NCBI GenBank assembly: GCA_013360405.1
Contig: JABWBR010000056.1
Coordinates: forward strand, 1 to 64,000
DNA length: 64,000 nucleotides
Source: Saprospiraceae bacterium
GTDB taxonomy: Bacteria; Bacteroidota; Bacteroidia; Chitinophagales; Saprospiraceae
Direction: 5' to 3'
The position numbers and the translations under genes are program-made. Under the pieces are notes generated by a model that saw nothing but the letters and a program-made list of their open reading frames with translations, was not told the DNA's origin and did no database searches. Within the stretch, counting starts at the first letter, position 1. Each line of letters starts with the position of its first letter. Below are positions 1-9,067 of the stretch, piece after piece.

Positions 1-98
1 CAGAGAACAGAGAACAGAGAACAGAGAACAGAGAACAGAGAACAGAGAACAGAGAACAGAGAACAGAGAACAGAGAACAGAGAACAGAGAACAGAGAA
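1..98. repeat. Heptamer tandem array (CAGAGAA)14, cut by window edge
   Basis: Fourteen uninterrupted copies of the 7-base unit CAGAGAA run from the first base to position 98, so the left end is outside the window. The same unit recurs upstream of the genes at 38422 and 43650. Seven is not a multiple of three and the unit has no stop in any of six frames, so every forward frame reads the same seven-codon cycle QRTENRE. It ends about 85 bp before the start of the DUF3179 gene. Confidence 0.97.
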
Positions 99-182
99 TT
101 TTTGGCACGGTTTTGGTTTAGTAGTTAAATGAAGTGTTTTTTGAACTATATCAGTAATTTAAACATTAAATTTCATTTAACT

Positions 183-1181
183 ATGAACACTATTAACCGC
201 TTTTTCCTGTTGATGACGATGATAGTACTTGCCTCAAGCCCGATAATGGCGCAATACGTGGAGTCGTCATATTACAATGATTTTCGGATGTCGGCACTGA
301 CGATTCCGGTGTACGAGGTGATTCCTGCGGGCCCCCCGCGCGATGGCATTCCGGCGATTAGCCACCCGAAATTTGCTGCGGCTACCGAAGCCGATTTTCT
401 GACGAGTGTCGACGAGGTAATCGGCGTGGTGGTAAACGGGGTTGCCAGGGCTTACCCGGCGCGTATTCTGGGGTATCACGAGATAGTCAACGACCGCATC
501 GGCGATACGCCGGTAGCCGTTACTTTCAACCCCTTGTGTGCCAGCGCTATGGCGTACAAGTCTCAGGTCAACAAGCAACAACTGGCATTTGGCACCTCGG
601 GATTGGTGTACAACAGCAACTCGTTGTATTACGACAAGCAGACCGAGTCGCTCTGGTCGCAAATCACGGGCGAAGCCGTGTCGGGCCCGGCCGCCGGCGC
701 CAAAATGGAGTTATTGCCCACGGCTCTTGTGAGCTGGGGCGAGTGGAAAGCGAAACATCCCGATACCCAGGTGTTGACTACCGAAACGGGTTACAAACGC
801 AACTACGATTGTATTCCCTATGAGGCTTCGTCTACTCGCCTGTTGTTTCCGGTGAGCCAGACCGACAAGCGCCTGCCCTTGAAAGAGAAGATCGTGGGAG
901 TTGCCGTGGACGGCCGCTTCAAAGCATACCCATTTGCCATGTTGCCCAATGGCAAAAGCGGCATCACTACCGATGAATTTAACGGCCAATCTGTGCGCAT
1001 TGAATTTAATGCCGCCCTACAAACGGCTTTTGTAACAGATGCAGAAGGCAAACCCATTCCCTCGGCTACGATGTACTGGTTTGCCTGGTATGCCTTCCAC
1101 CCCGAAACGGAGATACACGGCATGCCCTCGAAAGAGAATACGGCCATGTCTATGAGCTTTCACTCTACAGGTATGAAATAA
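183..1181 (+). CDS. DUF3179 domain-containing exported protein
   Basis: Of unknown biochemical role. The protein matches the DUF3179 family pattern: a segment like GVVVNGVARAYPARIL, then HEIVND, then a cysteine-containing motif, then a YDKQTESLWSQ block and a repeat of the AYPF-type motif near the C-terminus. The ATG at 183 is chosen over the ATG at 129 because it gives a normal signal peptide (MNTINRFFLLMTMIVLASS, cleavage near MAQ); the longer form adds 18 residues with no signal character. An oddity is the motif usually read as CPLC: here it is NPLC, so one of the two cysteines is lost. No operon partner; a clear terminator follows. The family call is by recognition of motifs, without a search. 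Confidence 0.85.
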   Translation: MNTINRFFLLMTMIVLASSPIMAQYVESSYYNDFRMSALTIPVYEVIPAGPPRDGIPAISHPKFAAATEADFLTSVDEVIGVVVNGVARAYPARILGYHEIVNDRIGDTPVAVTFNPLCASAMAYKSQVNKQQLAFGTSGLVYNSNSLYYDKQTESLWSQITGEAVSGPAAGAKMELLPTALVSWGEWKAKHPDTQVLTTETGYKRNYDCIPYEASSTRLLFPVSQTDKRLPLKEKIVGVAVDGRFKAYPFAMLPNGKSGITTDEFNGQSVRIEFNAALQTAFVTDAEGKPIPSATMYWFAWYAFHPETEIHGMPSKENTAMSMSFHSTGMK

Positions 1182-1217
1182 CAGGAAAATTAACCATTGT
1201 TGAGAAAACGCAAGGAC

Positions 1218-1259
1218 GCCGCGTCTGCTTCATCTTGGGGCAGGCGCGGCATTTTTTTT
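1218..1259 (+). terminator. Rho-independent terminator after the DUF3179 gene
   Basis: An 11-bp stem (GCCGCGTCTGC at 1218-1228 with GCAGGCGCGGC at 1240-1250, one G-T pair) is followed by eight T at 1252-1259. It separates the DUF3179 gene from the next gene. Confidence 0.9.
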
Positions 1260-1333
1260 CCGGTACGGTAATAACATGCGTTGAACGGTATTAACCATTG
1301 ACAGGTATTTTTTTTATTACCAAATTATCCGAA

Positions 1334-3478
1334 ATGGAAAAGAAGAAAGATGTCCGCTTTTCTGAGGCTCAGATCAAAGCCTTTACAGAGGGCAGGCAAA
1401 GATTGTTGCTGAACAAGCTGCTCAATGTTGAGTTTGCTTTTTCAGGCATTACTTACTGGGAAGAACTCAGTTGTGTGGGGTATAATCCCCAGCGTGCATT
1501 ACTTACAGCGGTGATAAGCGTGAAACAGGCCATGGGTTACAGCGGCGGATTGTGTACCAACGGTTCGGGCGAATATGTGCGATTTTTTGTTGATTGGCAC
1601 GACGGTGCAGGGTTTCAGGATATAGGTATGGCCAGTTTCAGGGCCCACGATATTTCAGATGCGCCTCCGGGCATGCAACACCCTTTGAAGTATATAGTGA
1701 CCTTGCCTTTGAGAGACGAAGAGAAGAGTAAGATATGTTTTTCACCGGTATTGCCGACGGTCAGGGCTATATTGTCGTGGAATGCTATTCCGCCGGCCAA
1801 TCCGCTTCACGTACCTTTTTATGGCAATGTTGTGGATGCCGACATCCAGATTGAGCCGCGTCCGTTCTACCTGGGCGATTTGTTTGAGCAATTGAAAGTA
1901 AACCCCAAGCCCGATTTGCTACAACTGATCGACCTCAAATCGCCGGTTGCCTACGCTGATAAAACGGCGCCCATCATCAATGCGGAAATGGTTAAGCAAT
2001 ATCGCGAGCTTCAAATACCCGACCATCGCACATTGACGCCGTTGTTGGCTTCTATGTCCGGTGCTGAGTCGTATGTCGGCCCTGTTATTGAAATAGCCAA
2101 ATTTGATTTGGATGCGTTACAAATTGACTGGGACCAGTTATTGAATGCATTTAATAATGATGAGGCGAATACGACCTATGAGGAGCTGGTTTGCGCCGGT
2201 TTGCAAACCGAGACCGATACGCTGGGGGCTGTAATCCATATCAAACGCCCAGGCGGCTATAGCGGCAATTTGTGTCGAAGAGGCTCCACCGAATATGTCG
2301 CCTTTTGGGTAGATTGGGACAATGCGGGGCCGGGCGGTTATCAATACGTCGGCACTGCCCAGGTGCAGGTACACGATATTGCCGCCATACCGGCCGGTGG
2401 CCTTTATTATAGCGTTTCGCTGCCGCTGGACGTAACTACGCGCCTGCGCTCGTGCAAAAACCCGAATATCGTTAAAATACGGGCGGTATTGTCGTGGAAT
2501 GTGCCACCGTCTATGGTTAATCCCAATGCCCTCAATGTGTGGGGTAATCGCCTTGATCGTGTTGTGCAGATCAGGCCGGGAAAAGAAACTGCGGGTTTGA
2601 CGCACCGCTTTGACTATATCGGCAACGTACTGGTTTCAGCAATTGACCCCGTATCGCATCTGGCGTATGGGTCGCCGATCAGCGATTTGTCGGCCAACAG
2701 GCCTTGGGGCGGAGCGGTCAATTTCCGCGCGAAGTTGTTTAATACCGGCGCGCCATATAGCACGCATTTCCAGGTACAGTATTTCGAGCCGGTAATCGGC
2801 GATTGGCTGCCTGTGAACAACGAGTTTACTTTTACTACGGCCCGCCCTGTGCTTTGGGGCACGCTTTTTAACTCGGTGTTCATCAACAGTGCGGCATACG
2901 GCGGCTGGTTTCCCTATGTGGCCAATCCTGCAATCAATGAGGAGATCCTCGACAATCTGATTGCCGTGTGGAATACGGGCAATCGCCAGGGCGTATATCG
3001 CGTCAGGTTGGCCTATACCACCGATCCTGCACATGCGCCTGCCAATATCGAATATTCGGAAGAGTATCGGATCATGCTGGATAATGTGCATCTGACGATG
3101 AACCCGGGATACGGAGTGGCTGTAAATCCTGCATTTGCCGTAGATCTTGTTATAGATGGAGGCGATTGCCACAGCTACAGAAAAGGCGACAAAATCAACG
3201 GCCATTTGCGGGCTGTTGACAACTACTTCGGTCAATGGCAGCTTGAAGCGCAGCCTTCATCGCACATTACCGGCGCGGCTATGTTTTCGCCTCCCTCGCG
3301 TGAGGTTAGCGGCGCTGCCGACAACGGCGACGCCAATCTGGCCTGGGACCTGGACACGTCCAATTTTGATCCCTGCGGCTATACGGCGCGTCTGCGCGTT
3401 CATAAGCGCACGATCTTTGATAGCGCTACCTGGCACTATGAATATGTGGACAAGTATGTCGGCTTTTCGATTGTGTAA
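1334..3478 (+). CDS. Unknown protein with an internally duplicated domain
   Basis: I do not recognise a named family. The 714-residue protein has no signal peptide or membrane segment. Two copies of one domain are visible, roughly residues 30-180 and 275-425: both have YxEL(S/V)CxG, then GYSG(G/N)LC, then (E)YV(R/A)F(F/W)VDW, VHDI or AHDI, (V)SLPL/VTLPL, a Cys, then (V)RA(I/V)LSWN and a Q-I-(E/R)-P end. The last ~280 residues are beta-rich and not duplicated. Start: the open frame extends to a TTG at 1298, but the ATG at 1334 (MEKKKDVRFSEAQ) is preferred. It stands alone between two terminators. The repeated cysteine and tryptophan pattern suggests a structural beta domain; function cannot be assigned. 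Confidence 0.8.
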   Translation: MEKKKDVRFSEAQIKAFTEGRQRLLLNKLLNVEFAFSGITYWEELSCVGYNPQRALLTAVISVKQAMGYSGGLCTNGSGEYVRFFVDWHDGAGFQDIGMASFRAHDISDAPPGMQHPLKYIVTLPLRDEEKSKICFSPVLPTVRAILSWNAIPPANPLHVPFYGNVVDADIQIEPRPFYLGDLFEQLKVNPKPDLLQLIDLKSPVAYADKTAPIINAEMVKQYRELQIPDHRTLTPLLASMSGAESYVGPVIEIAKFDLDALQIDWDQLLNAFNNDEANTTYEELVCAGLQTETDTLGAVIHIKRPGGYSGNLCRRGSTEYVAFWVDWDNAGPGGYQYVGTAQVQVHDIAAIPAGGLYYSVSLPLDVTTRLRSCKNPNIVKIRAVLSWNVPPSMVNPNALNVWGNRLDRVVQIRPGKETAGLTHRFDYIGNVLVSAIDPVSHLAYGSPISDLSANRPWGGAVNFRAKLFNTGAPYSTHFQVQYFEPVIGDWLPVNNEFTFTTARPVLWGTLFNSVFINSAAYGGWFPYVANPAINEEILDNLIAVWNTGNRQGVYRVRLAYTTDPAHAPANIEYSEEYRIMLDNVHLTMNPGYGVAVNPAFAVDLVIDGGDCHSYRKGDKINGHLRAVDNYFGQWQLEAQPSSHITGAAMFSPPSREVSGAADNGDANLAWDLDTSNFDPCGYTARLRVHKRTIFDSATWHYEYVDKYVGFSIV

Positions 3479-3507
3479 ATCAGGGCGCAGCTTTCGCGCA
3501 TAGAAGG

Positions 3508-3549
3508 GCGCCTTGCAGTTTTTTTGCGCTGCAAGGCGCTTCTTTTTTT
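3508..3549 (+). terminator. Rho-independent terminator between convergent genes
   Basis: A perfect 11-bp stem (GCGCCTTGCAG at 3508-3518, CTGCAAGGCGC at 3529-3539) with a T-rich loop is followed by TTCTTTTTTT. It ends the rightward transcript; the stop codon of the leftward helicase gene lies against its T tract. Confidence 0.92.
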
Positions 3550-6500
3550 ACAATAATTCGAGTTGGACGTGATGTAGGGCAGGTGGATCGAGCCGGCAAT
3601 CAACTTCGGTGAGGCTGCAGGCCAACACGAAGTGTACCAGGGTGTGAGCTACAGGCCTTTGAAAATGAGCTTCGAGGGCGGCCTTGCTCAGACTGAACCA
3701 TGGGCCCAGCTCTATTGCCTTCTTTTCGCGGCCTTTGGCATCGCCGGCAAAGCTGCTGTGCTGAATGAGTACGAGCCCTTCGGCAGTGTCGAGCACCAGG
3801 TCGGCAATGGTATCGAATAGTTGGGCGCCGTGGAAATACCGCAGCGGGTATTTGCGCCATACCCCGCTTGCCGCAAAACGGGATTGCAGCCATTGCCGCC
3901 ACTCCTCGCCGGTTTTCAATAATGTCTCTACATTTAGCGGGGTATCGGGGGCCATATTTTTGATCAAGCCTTCGGCCAGGGCTGTTCGCTCTTCTGCCGG
4001 GTAATCGCCGTGGTCGGCATGCAAAAAAGCTTTCACGAGTTTGGCATCCTGGTAGGCCTCCGCTACTTGTCCACAGGGCAGGGGCGCAGCGTAGGCAAAC
4101 GTGGCGGCTCGCAGCGAAGCCTGCCAACTTACGCCGTGATCGCGGCGGTGCAGGTCGATTTGGAAAGGAGCATGGGGTAGTCTGCCGTGGCGCGGTTCGA
4201 GGTAGTAAATTTGTGGGGTCTCCGGAGTTGCGTAGGGGAAAGTGCGCGGATAGCGATAGGTCTCGGTTTCGTTGTCGATAAAATAGCCGTCCCAATGCCA
4301 GGGACTTTCGCTGGAATGGGAATCGAGGGTGGGCAGGTCTTCATTGCCGTCGTGCCACACGCGGTTGAGCCACCGGGTGGGTTTATAGGCGCTGGGCAAA
4401 ATGAGGTAGTCGCGGGCGCGGGTAATCCCCACGTAAAGTAGCCGGGCTTCTTCCTGCAGCGACTGCCTGGTTTTGAGGGCTTGTTCGAGGCTTTGATCGA
4501 GGCGCTCCGAAAGGGGGGAGATCAGGTTCGCATCGCCGTAGGGGTTTACCCAGTATCGGAGCCAGCGGCCTTCCAGCACATTATCGAGGTCGATAGTAGC
4601 GGTGTCGGCCACAATTTCGGCGCCCCAGAGATCGGCGCGGAGCTGGTCGCCCAGGTCGCTGCAGATCACCGCGGGCCATTCCAGGCCTTTGCTTTTGTGA
4701 TAAGTGAGCACATTTACCGCATCGGGGTTTTCGCCCCAGCCCTGGTAGTCGCGTTTGGCATTTTCGAGATCGTTGAGCCACAACAACATTCCGCCGAGCG
4801 TAGAGGCCGAGTGGAGGCGATTGCAGGCTTCTTCGTATTGATGGGCCAGGTGGCGCAGCATCTCTACATTATCGAGGCGCTGTTCGGCATTGCCCCAGGC
4901 GGCGATGATGCGGCGCAGGTCGAGGGTTTCGAGCAGCAGGTTGAGGATTTCGGTGGCCGACAGCTCGACGACCTGCGCGCGCAGGTGGTTCAGCCGGCTG
5001 ATAAAGGCATTGCTTTCGGCCCAGCGCCCTTTGGCCGTTTTGTTTTCTACCTGTGCCAGGTATTCCATGCGGTCTTCTACGATGTCTTCGATGGGAGTTC
5101 CCTGGGCCAGCAAGATGATCTCCGCCACGGCCAGTGAGTCGTAATAGTTGAGCAAATACTTGAGGCAGGCCAGCGTGAGTTTGGCTTCTGCCGTGAGTAG
5201 CAGTCCGGTACGCGACAGCGCTGCTTTGAGGCCTGCGCGGTGGAGTGCGTTGGCCATAGCCTGGCAGCCGGCGTTGCTGCGGCACAAGATGGCCACATCG
5301 CCGGGGCGCGGGCGGCGCCATTCCTTTTCGCCTTTGGGCAACACCCAGGCTGTACCATTGTCGAGCCATTGCCGCAGGGACGTGGCGATGCAATCGATGA
5401 TCCAGGATTGAGCAGGAGGTTTTCCGTCGTCGTCGACCTCAAAATGCCAGTGCACCAGGGCCTTCCCGGCTTGCAGGGGTTCGCCCTCGCCGGTTCGCTT
5501 GGGCGTCAGCGCAATTTGCTCGACGGGGGTAGGGGCGAAAGCCTTCGAGAAAATGGCATTAGTGGTGTAGACGATATCCTGCCGGGAGCGCCAGGAAAAT
5601 TGCTGGATATCTTCGGGTTTGATGCCGCCGGCGTGGTCGATGATGGCCTGCATAAGCCGGGGTTCGGCCCCCCTGAATCCGTAGATCGACTGCTTGGGGT
5701 CGCCTACCCACACGGCGTGGCGGGCAAAACGCGAGAGCCGTAAAAAGAGGGCCAGTTGGAGTGGACTCGTATCCTGAAACTCGTCAACCATTAGCAGGTC
5801 GAGTTCTTCGGATAATACCGCATGCACATCGGGATGATCGAGCAGGCGGTATACGAGCGTCTCCATATCGGTATAGTCGATAAGTCCGCGTCTTTTTTTG
5901 TATTGTTCGTATTCGCGCAAAGCGTCTATAGCCACGTCGAAGAGGTGGTAAATAAAAGCCTGTATATCGCTGTGGAAGGCCGGGTGTTTTTCGTGTTGCA
6001 GCGCCCATTCCTTCAGCAGGGCTACGTCGTCTCTGCTTTTTGCGCCGGGTTCGATTTTGGCGATTTTCATCCACTGGTGCCAGTGCAGCTCATCGCGCAG
6101 GCGCAATTCGCGCAGGAGTTGCCGCAGGGTATCGACGACCGTTTTTGTTTTAAGGGTATGGTCTTCGCCATTTTGCAGGCTATCTATCGTCTCAGCGAGC
6201 AATGCCGCCAGGCGTTCGTGCATCGTGCTGAGCGGCGTATCGGCGCCTTTTTCGAGAAAGGCGGAAAAAGACTGGTACGAGCGGTTGCGACTATCGAGCA
6301 GCACCGCTTCAGAAAAGTCATTGGCGCGGGCTATATCCGTAATTGTTTTAACCTCTTTTCGCCAGTCGGTATAACCTTTTTTGCTAAACCCCAGCTTGTC
6401 TGCGAGATGTTCAATCTCCGTCACCCTTTCTTCGGGCAGCACCATCGCCAGTGCCTGGTTGAACATCACCTGCTGGTCTTCGTCGGCAATAATATCTACC

Positions 6501-6787
6501 TGGGGCGACACGCCGGCTTCGTAGGCAAAGCGGCGCAGCAGCTTCACGCCGAGTCCGTGCACCGTACCGATAAGGGCGTTGTTAATCTCGTCGGCTTGCT
6601 GGGTGAGGCCGTCTTGTAGCAGTCGCACGCGCACGCGCTCCTGCAATTCGGCGGCGGCTTTTTGGGTAAAAGTAGTGGCGATAATGCCATTGGCGCGCAC
6701 GCCCGATTTGAGCAACTGCACCAGTTCGCTGGTGAGTCGGTAAGTTTTGCCGCTACCGGCGCCGGCGGATATGATTTTGATAGGCAT
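3548..6787 (-). CDS. UvrD/AddA-type superfamily 1 DNA helicase with degenerate nuclease tail
   Basis: ATP-driven DNA helicase of the UvrD/RecB/AddA class, expected in double-strand break processing. Superfamily 1 motifs are all visible: Walker A GAGSGKT at residues 9-15, TFTQKAA (Ia), DEFQDTSP (II), VWVGDPKQSIYGFRG (III), FSWRSR (IV), LTYHKSKGLEWPAV (V) and LLYVGITRARDYL (VI). At 1079 residues the length fits AddA-like proteins with a C-terminal PD-(D/E)XK nuclease, but in the last ~100 residues the expected D...D-x-K core reads ADLVL...LVLIQHSS, so the catalytic Asp and Lys appear to be lost. No addB is present. It is the distal gene of a leftward block, 9 bp after dcd. Confidence 0.9.
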   Translation of the reverse strand: MPIKIISAGAGSGKTYRLTSELVQLLKSGVRANGIIATTFTQKAAAELQERVRVRLLQDGLTQQADEINNALIGTVHGLGVKLLRRFAYEAGVSPQVDIIADEDQQVMFNQALAMVLPEERVTEIEHLADKLGFSKKGYTDWRKEVKTITDIARANDFSEAVLLDSRNRSYQSFSAFLEKGADTPLSTMHERLAALLAETIDSLQNGEDHTLKTKTVVDTLRQLLRELRLRDELHWHQWMKIAKIEPGAKSRDDVALLKEWALQHEKHPAFHSDIQAFIYHLFDVAIDALREYEQYKKRRGLIDYTDMETLVYRLLDHPDVHAVLSEELDLLMVDEFQDTSPLQLALFLRLSRFARHAVWVGDPKQSIYGFRGAEPRLMQAIIDHAGGIKPEDIQQFSWRSRQDIVYTTNAIFSKAFAPTPVEQIALTPKRTGEGEPLQAGKALVHWHFEVDDDGKPPAQSWIIDCIATSLRQWLDNGTAWVLPKGEKEWRRPRPGDVAILCRSNAGCQAMANALHRAGLKAALSRTGLLLTAEAKLTLACLKYLLNYYDSLAVAEIILLAQGTPIEDIVEDRMEYLAQVENKTAKGRWAESNAFISRLNHLRAQVVELSATEILNLLLETLDLRRIIAAWGNAEQRLDNVEMLRHLAHQYEEACNRLHSASTLGGMLLWLNDLENAKRDYQGWGENPDAVNVLTYHKSKGLEWPAVICSDLGDQLRADLWGAEIVADTATIDLDNVLEGRWLRYWVNPYGDANLISPLSERLDQSLEQALKTRQSLQEEARLLYVGITRARDYLILPSAYKPTRWLNRVWHDGNEDLPTLDSHSSESPWHWDGYFIDNETETYRYPRTFPYATPETPQIYYLEPRHGRLPHAPFQIDLHRRDHGVSWQASLRAATFAYAAPLPCGQVAEAYQDAKLVKAFLHADHGDYPAEERTALAEGLIKNMAPDTPLNVETLLKTGEEWRQWLQSRFAASGVWRKYPLRYFHGAQLFDTIADLVLDTAEGLVLIQHSSFAGDAKGREKKAIELGPWFSLSKAALEAHFQRPVAHTLVHFVLACSLTEVDCRLDPPALHHVQLELL

Positions 6788-6796
6788 AGCCAGGGT

Positions 6797-7333
6797 CTAA
6801 AAACGGTTTTTCCACATCATACTTTCTACGGGTTTGATCGTGCGTTCGTTGTATTTGGCGCCGGCTTTTTTGTTATAATAATTTTCAATTTCGCCGTCTA
6901 TTTTAAAATAAATCAACTGTCCGATGGGCATGCCGGGGTAGATACGGACCGGCTGCGTGCAGGAAATTTCGAGCGTCCAGGTGTTGCAAAAGCCCACGTC
7001 GCCTTTGCCGGCGGTAGCGTGGATATCGATGCCGAGGCGGCCCACGCTCGACTTGCCCTCGAGGAAAGGCACGGAATTGTGCGTTTCGGTGTATTCCTGC
7101 GTGACGCCGAGGTAGAGCGTGCCGGGTTGCAGCACAAAACCCTCCTCGGGGATTTCAAAATGGGTAATTTCGTTGTGCTTGCGGGCGTCGAGTACGGGGT
7201 CTTTGTAAACTGCCAGCCAGCGGCCCAGGTGCACGTCGTAGGAATTGGTGCCCAGGCAGTTGCGGTCGAACGGCTCGATGAGAATTTCGCCGTTTTCGAT
7301 GCTATCCAGAATCTTTTTATCGCTCAGGATCAT
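6797..7333 (-). CDS. dcd: dCTP deaminase
   Basis: Deaminates dCTP to dUTP for dTTP synthesis in the cytoplasm. The 178-residue protein carries the family signature EGKSSVGRLGI; by alignment with the E. coli enzyme the catalytic serine, arginine and glutamate are S95, R99 and E122, with the same 23-residue gap between the last two. The open frame extends upstream to 7387, but the ATG at 7333 gives the canonical MILSDKKI start. It lies 9 bp upstream of the helicase gene and about 38 bp after the WD40 gene, so the three may be cotranscribed. Confidence 0.95.
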   Translation of the reverse strand: MILSDKKILDSIENGEILIEPFDRNCLGTNSYDVHLGRWLAVYKDPVLDARKHNEITHFEIPEEGFVLQPGTLYLGVTQEYTETHNSVPFLEGKSSVGRLGIDIHATAGKGDVGFCNTWTLEISCTQPVRIYPGMPIGQLIYFKIDGEIENYYNKKAGAKYNERTIKPVESMMWKNRF

Positions 7334-7371
7334 AATAAAGTCGTAAAATTTTAAAGCTTGGGAGGGCAAAG

Positions 7372-8289
7372 TTACACCACTTCCCAAATAATCATACTCC
7401 TATCGTCGCCGGCGGAAACCAGTTGTTTGCCGTCGGGGCGCCACCATACTTTGTTGACGGAATTGACGTGCCCACGGTCGCGAATAGTTTCGAGCACCTT
7501 GATGAGTTCAAAGCTTTGCGCGTCCCATATTTTCACGGTTTTATCCCTGCTGCCGGTAGCCAGCCAGCGGCCGGAAGGGTGCAGTGCGATGTGGTTAATG
7601 GTATACCAATGCGCGGGCTGGGAAGAAATCAGCTTATAATTGTCGGCCATATCTCAGACGCGCAGCAGGGCGTCGCGGCCGCCGCTGAACAGGTAGCGTC
7701 CGTCGGCGCTGTAGCAGACCGCGAAAACGGAGCTTTCGTGGGCCGGACTAATCATGTGGCGGAGTTCCAGGCTATTTGCGTCAAGCAGATAAATATTATT
7801 ATCGCTGGCGCCCACCGCAATCTCTTTACGTTGGGGTTGGAACGCCAGGCAACGCAGTCCGTTGGCGCTGAGCGCGAGGCTTTCAGAGCTTCTTCGCGAG
7901 GTAGCCGACCAGCGGCTGATTTTGCCGTCGCCGCCGGCGGTAAAAATGTCGTCGCCGATACGCAAGATATCGAACACCCCTTTGCGGTGGTGGGCGATAC
8001 CCGAAGTGCGGGTGGGGTCGGCCAGGTCGATCCAGTGCACGCCTCCGTCCATATCGCCGGCCACTAGCAGTTGCAGGTCGGCGCAGGGCAGCAGCGAAAA
8101 CAGGCGGGTTTCGGCGCGGGCCAGCAGCTTGCCGTTTTCGGGGGCGAGCAGGTCCCATTCTACGATCATACCATCGCCGCCGGCGGATAGCACCGTATCG
8201 GGCCGCAGTCCGCTGCTGAGACAATAGATAGCCGTATTGTGCCCGGTAAGGCGGGTGAGGTTAACCAGCGAGATAGACTTATCGGTCAT
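7372..8289 (-). pseudogene. WD40 beta-propeller gene split by an in-frame TGA
   Basis: Two adjacent open frames, 8289-7654 (211 aa) and 7650-7372 (92 aa), are in the same frame and separated only by TGA GAT. Read through, they give one 305-residue protein of WD40 repeats (LRV-x-D, VKIWDAQ, MIIWEV, with GH...D...SGG(R/D) patterns). The TGA at 7656-7654 sits exactly where a WD repeat expects Trp (LRVWD), so a single TGG to TGA change explains the break. A new ATG starts 6 bases after the stop, so restart and a two-piece propeller are possible. Other genes here use TGA as a stop, so a recoded genetic code is unlikely. It may also be a sequencing error. Confidence 0.85.
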
Positions 8290-8360
8290 TGTGCAGAAAC
8301 GTTTTACGGCGATTGGGTACGCTTGGCAAAATAGGGTTATTATTGTAAAAAAAAGCCATT

Positions 8361-8999
8361 ATGCCCTTGGCAAAAAGCGAACAACTTGTGGGTGGCGCGC
8401 AGTGGGCCGCCTGGCAGATCGACGAGTCGGAGGAATGGTTCCTCGCCGCCCTGCCCGGCATTGCCGCCGACGAGCCGCCCTTCGAGGCGCTAAAAGGCCG
8501 CCGCCGGCTTGAGCGTTTGGCATCGCGGCATTTGCTGTGGCAATTGCTGGGCGACGAGCCCTATGCCGGCGTGTATAAAAACGACAAAGGCAGTTTGTAT
8601 TGCAGCGGCGGCAGGCCCTGTGTGTCGGTGAGCCATTCGGCGGGGTATGCCGCGGCCATCAGGGGAGATGTCCCGGTTGGCATTGATATACAAGTCTGGG
8701 CCCCGAAAATAGAGCGGCTCGCCGTAAAATTTATGCGGGAGGAAGAGATGGCCTCGCTATCGGCGTCACAGCACCTGGCGCACCTGCATGTGTATTGGGG
8801 CGCAAAAGAGGCCTTGTACAAAGCCTATGGCCTGGGCGGCATCGACTTCCGGGCCAACCTGATCGTCGAGCCGTTTATGTATGACGAAAAAGGCGGGGAA
8901 TTTAAGGCTAGAATTGAGAAGGGGGGGGAGTTGCTTAGGTTTAGTATGGGGTATTGTTTGCTGGGCGCGCATATGGTGGTGTATGCGGAAAAAATTTAG
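8361..8999 (+). CDS. 4'-phosphopantetheinyl transferase superfamily protein (Sfp type)
   Basis: Transfers the phosphopantetheine arm of CoA to a carrier protein. Motifs: VSVSHS at 88-93, PVGIDIQ at 105-111 with the metal-binding Asp at 109, and WGAKEALYKAYG from 146 with the K-E of the catalytic motif at 149-150. In Sfp the residue two after the Asp is Glu; here it is Gln111. Length (212 aa) fits the family. It is transcribed away from the WD40 gene from a 71-bp divergent gap and has no synthase partner in the window, so it may serve fatty-acid ACP. Confidence 0.88.
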   Translation: MPLAKSEQLVGGAQWAAWQIDESEEWFLAALPGIAADEPPFEALKGRRRLERLASRHLLWQLLGDEPYAGVYKNDKGSLYCSGGRPCVSVSHSAGYAAAIRGDVPVGIDIQVWAPKIERLAVKFMREEEMASLSASQHLAHLHVYWGAKEALYKAYGLGGIDFRANLIVEPFMYDEKGGEFKARIEKGGELLRFSMGYCLLGAHMVVYAEKI

Positions 9000-9011
9000 C
9001 AAAATTGACAA

Positions 9012-9047
9012 TAAATTTGCATATTTGCATTTTGTTGTGTATTTTTG
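9012..9047 (+). promoter_or_regulatory. Candidate promoter boxes for the HTH/PIN operon
   Basis: Two matches to the Bacteroidota -7 box TAnnTTTG lie in the AT-rich gap before the HTH gene: TAAATTTG at 9012-9019 and TATTTTTG at 9040-9047. TTTG stretches about 20 bp upstream of the second could serve as the -33 element. Repeated TTTGCAT half-sites nearby could be an operator for the HTH protein (inference). Confidence 0.4.
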
Positions 9048-9067
9048 TATTAAATATAACAATCAAA

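Noticed and set aside
7372-8289. TGA read as tryptophan (altered genetic code)
   Set aside because: Several intact genes here end in TGA at the expected place (for example hsdM and the DUF4276 gene) and use TGG for Trp, so only one local mutation or error is needed.
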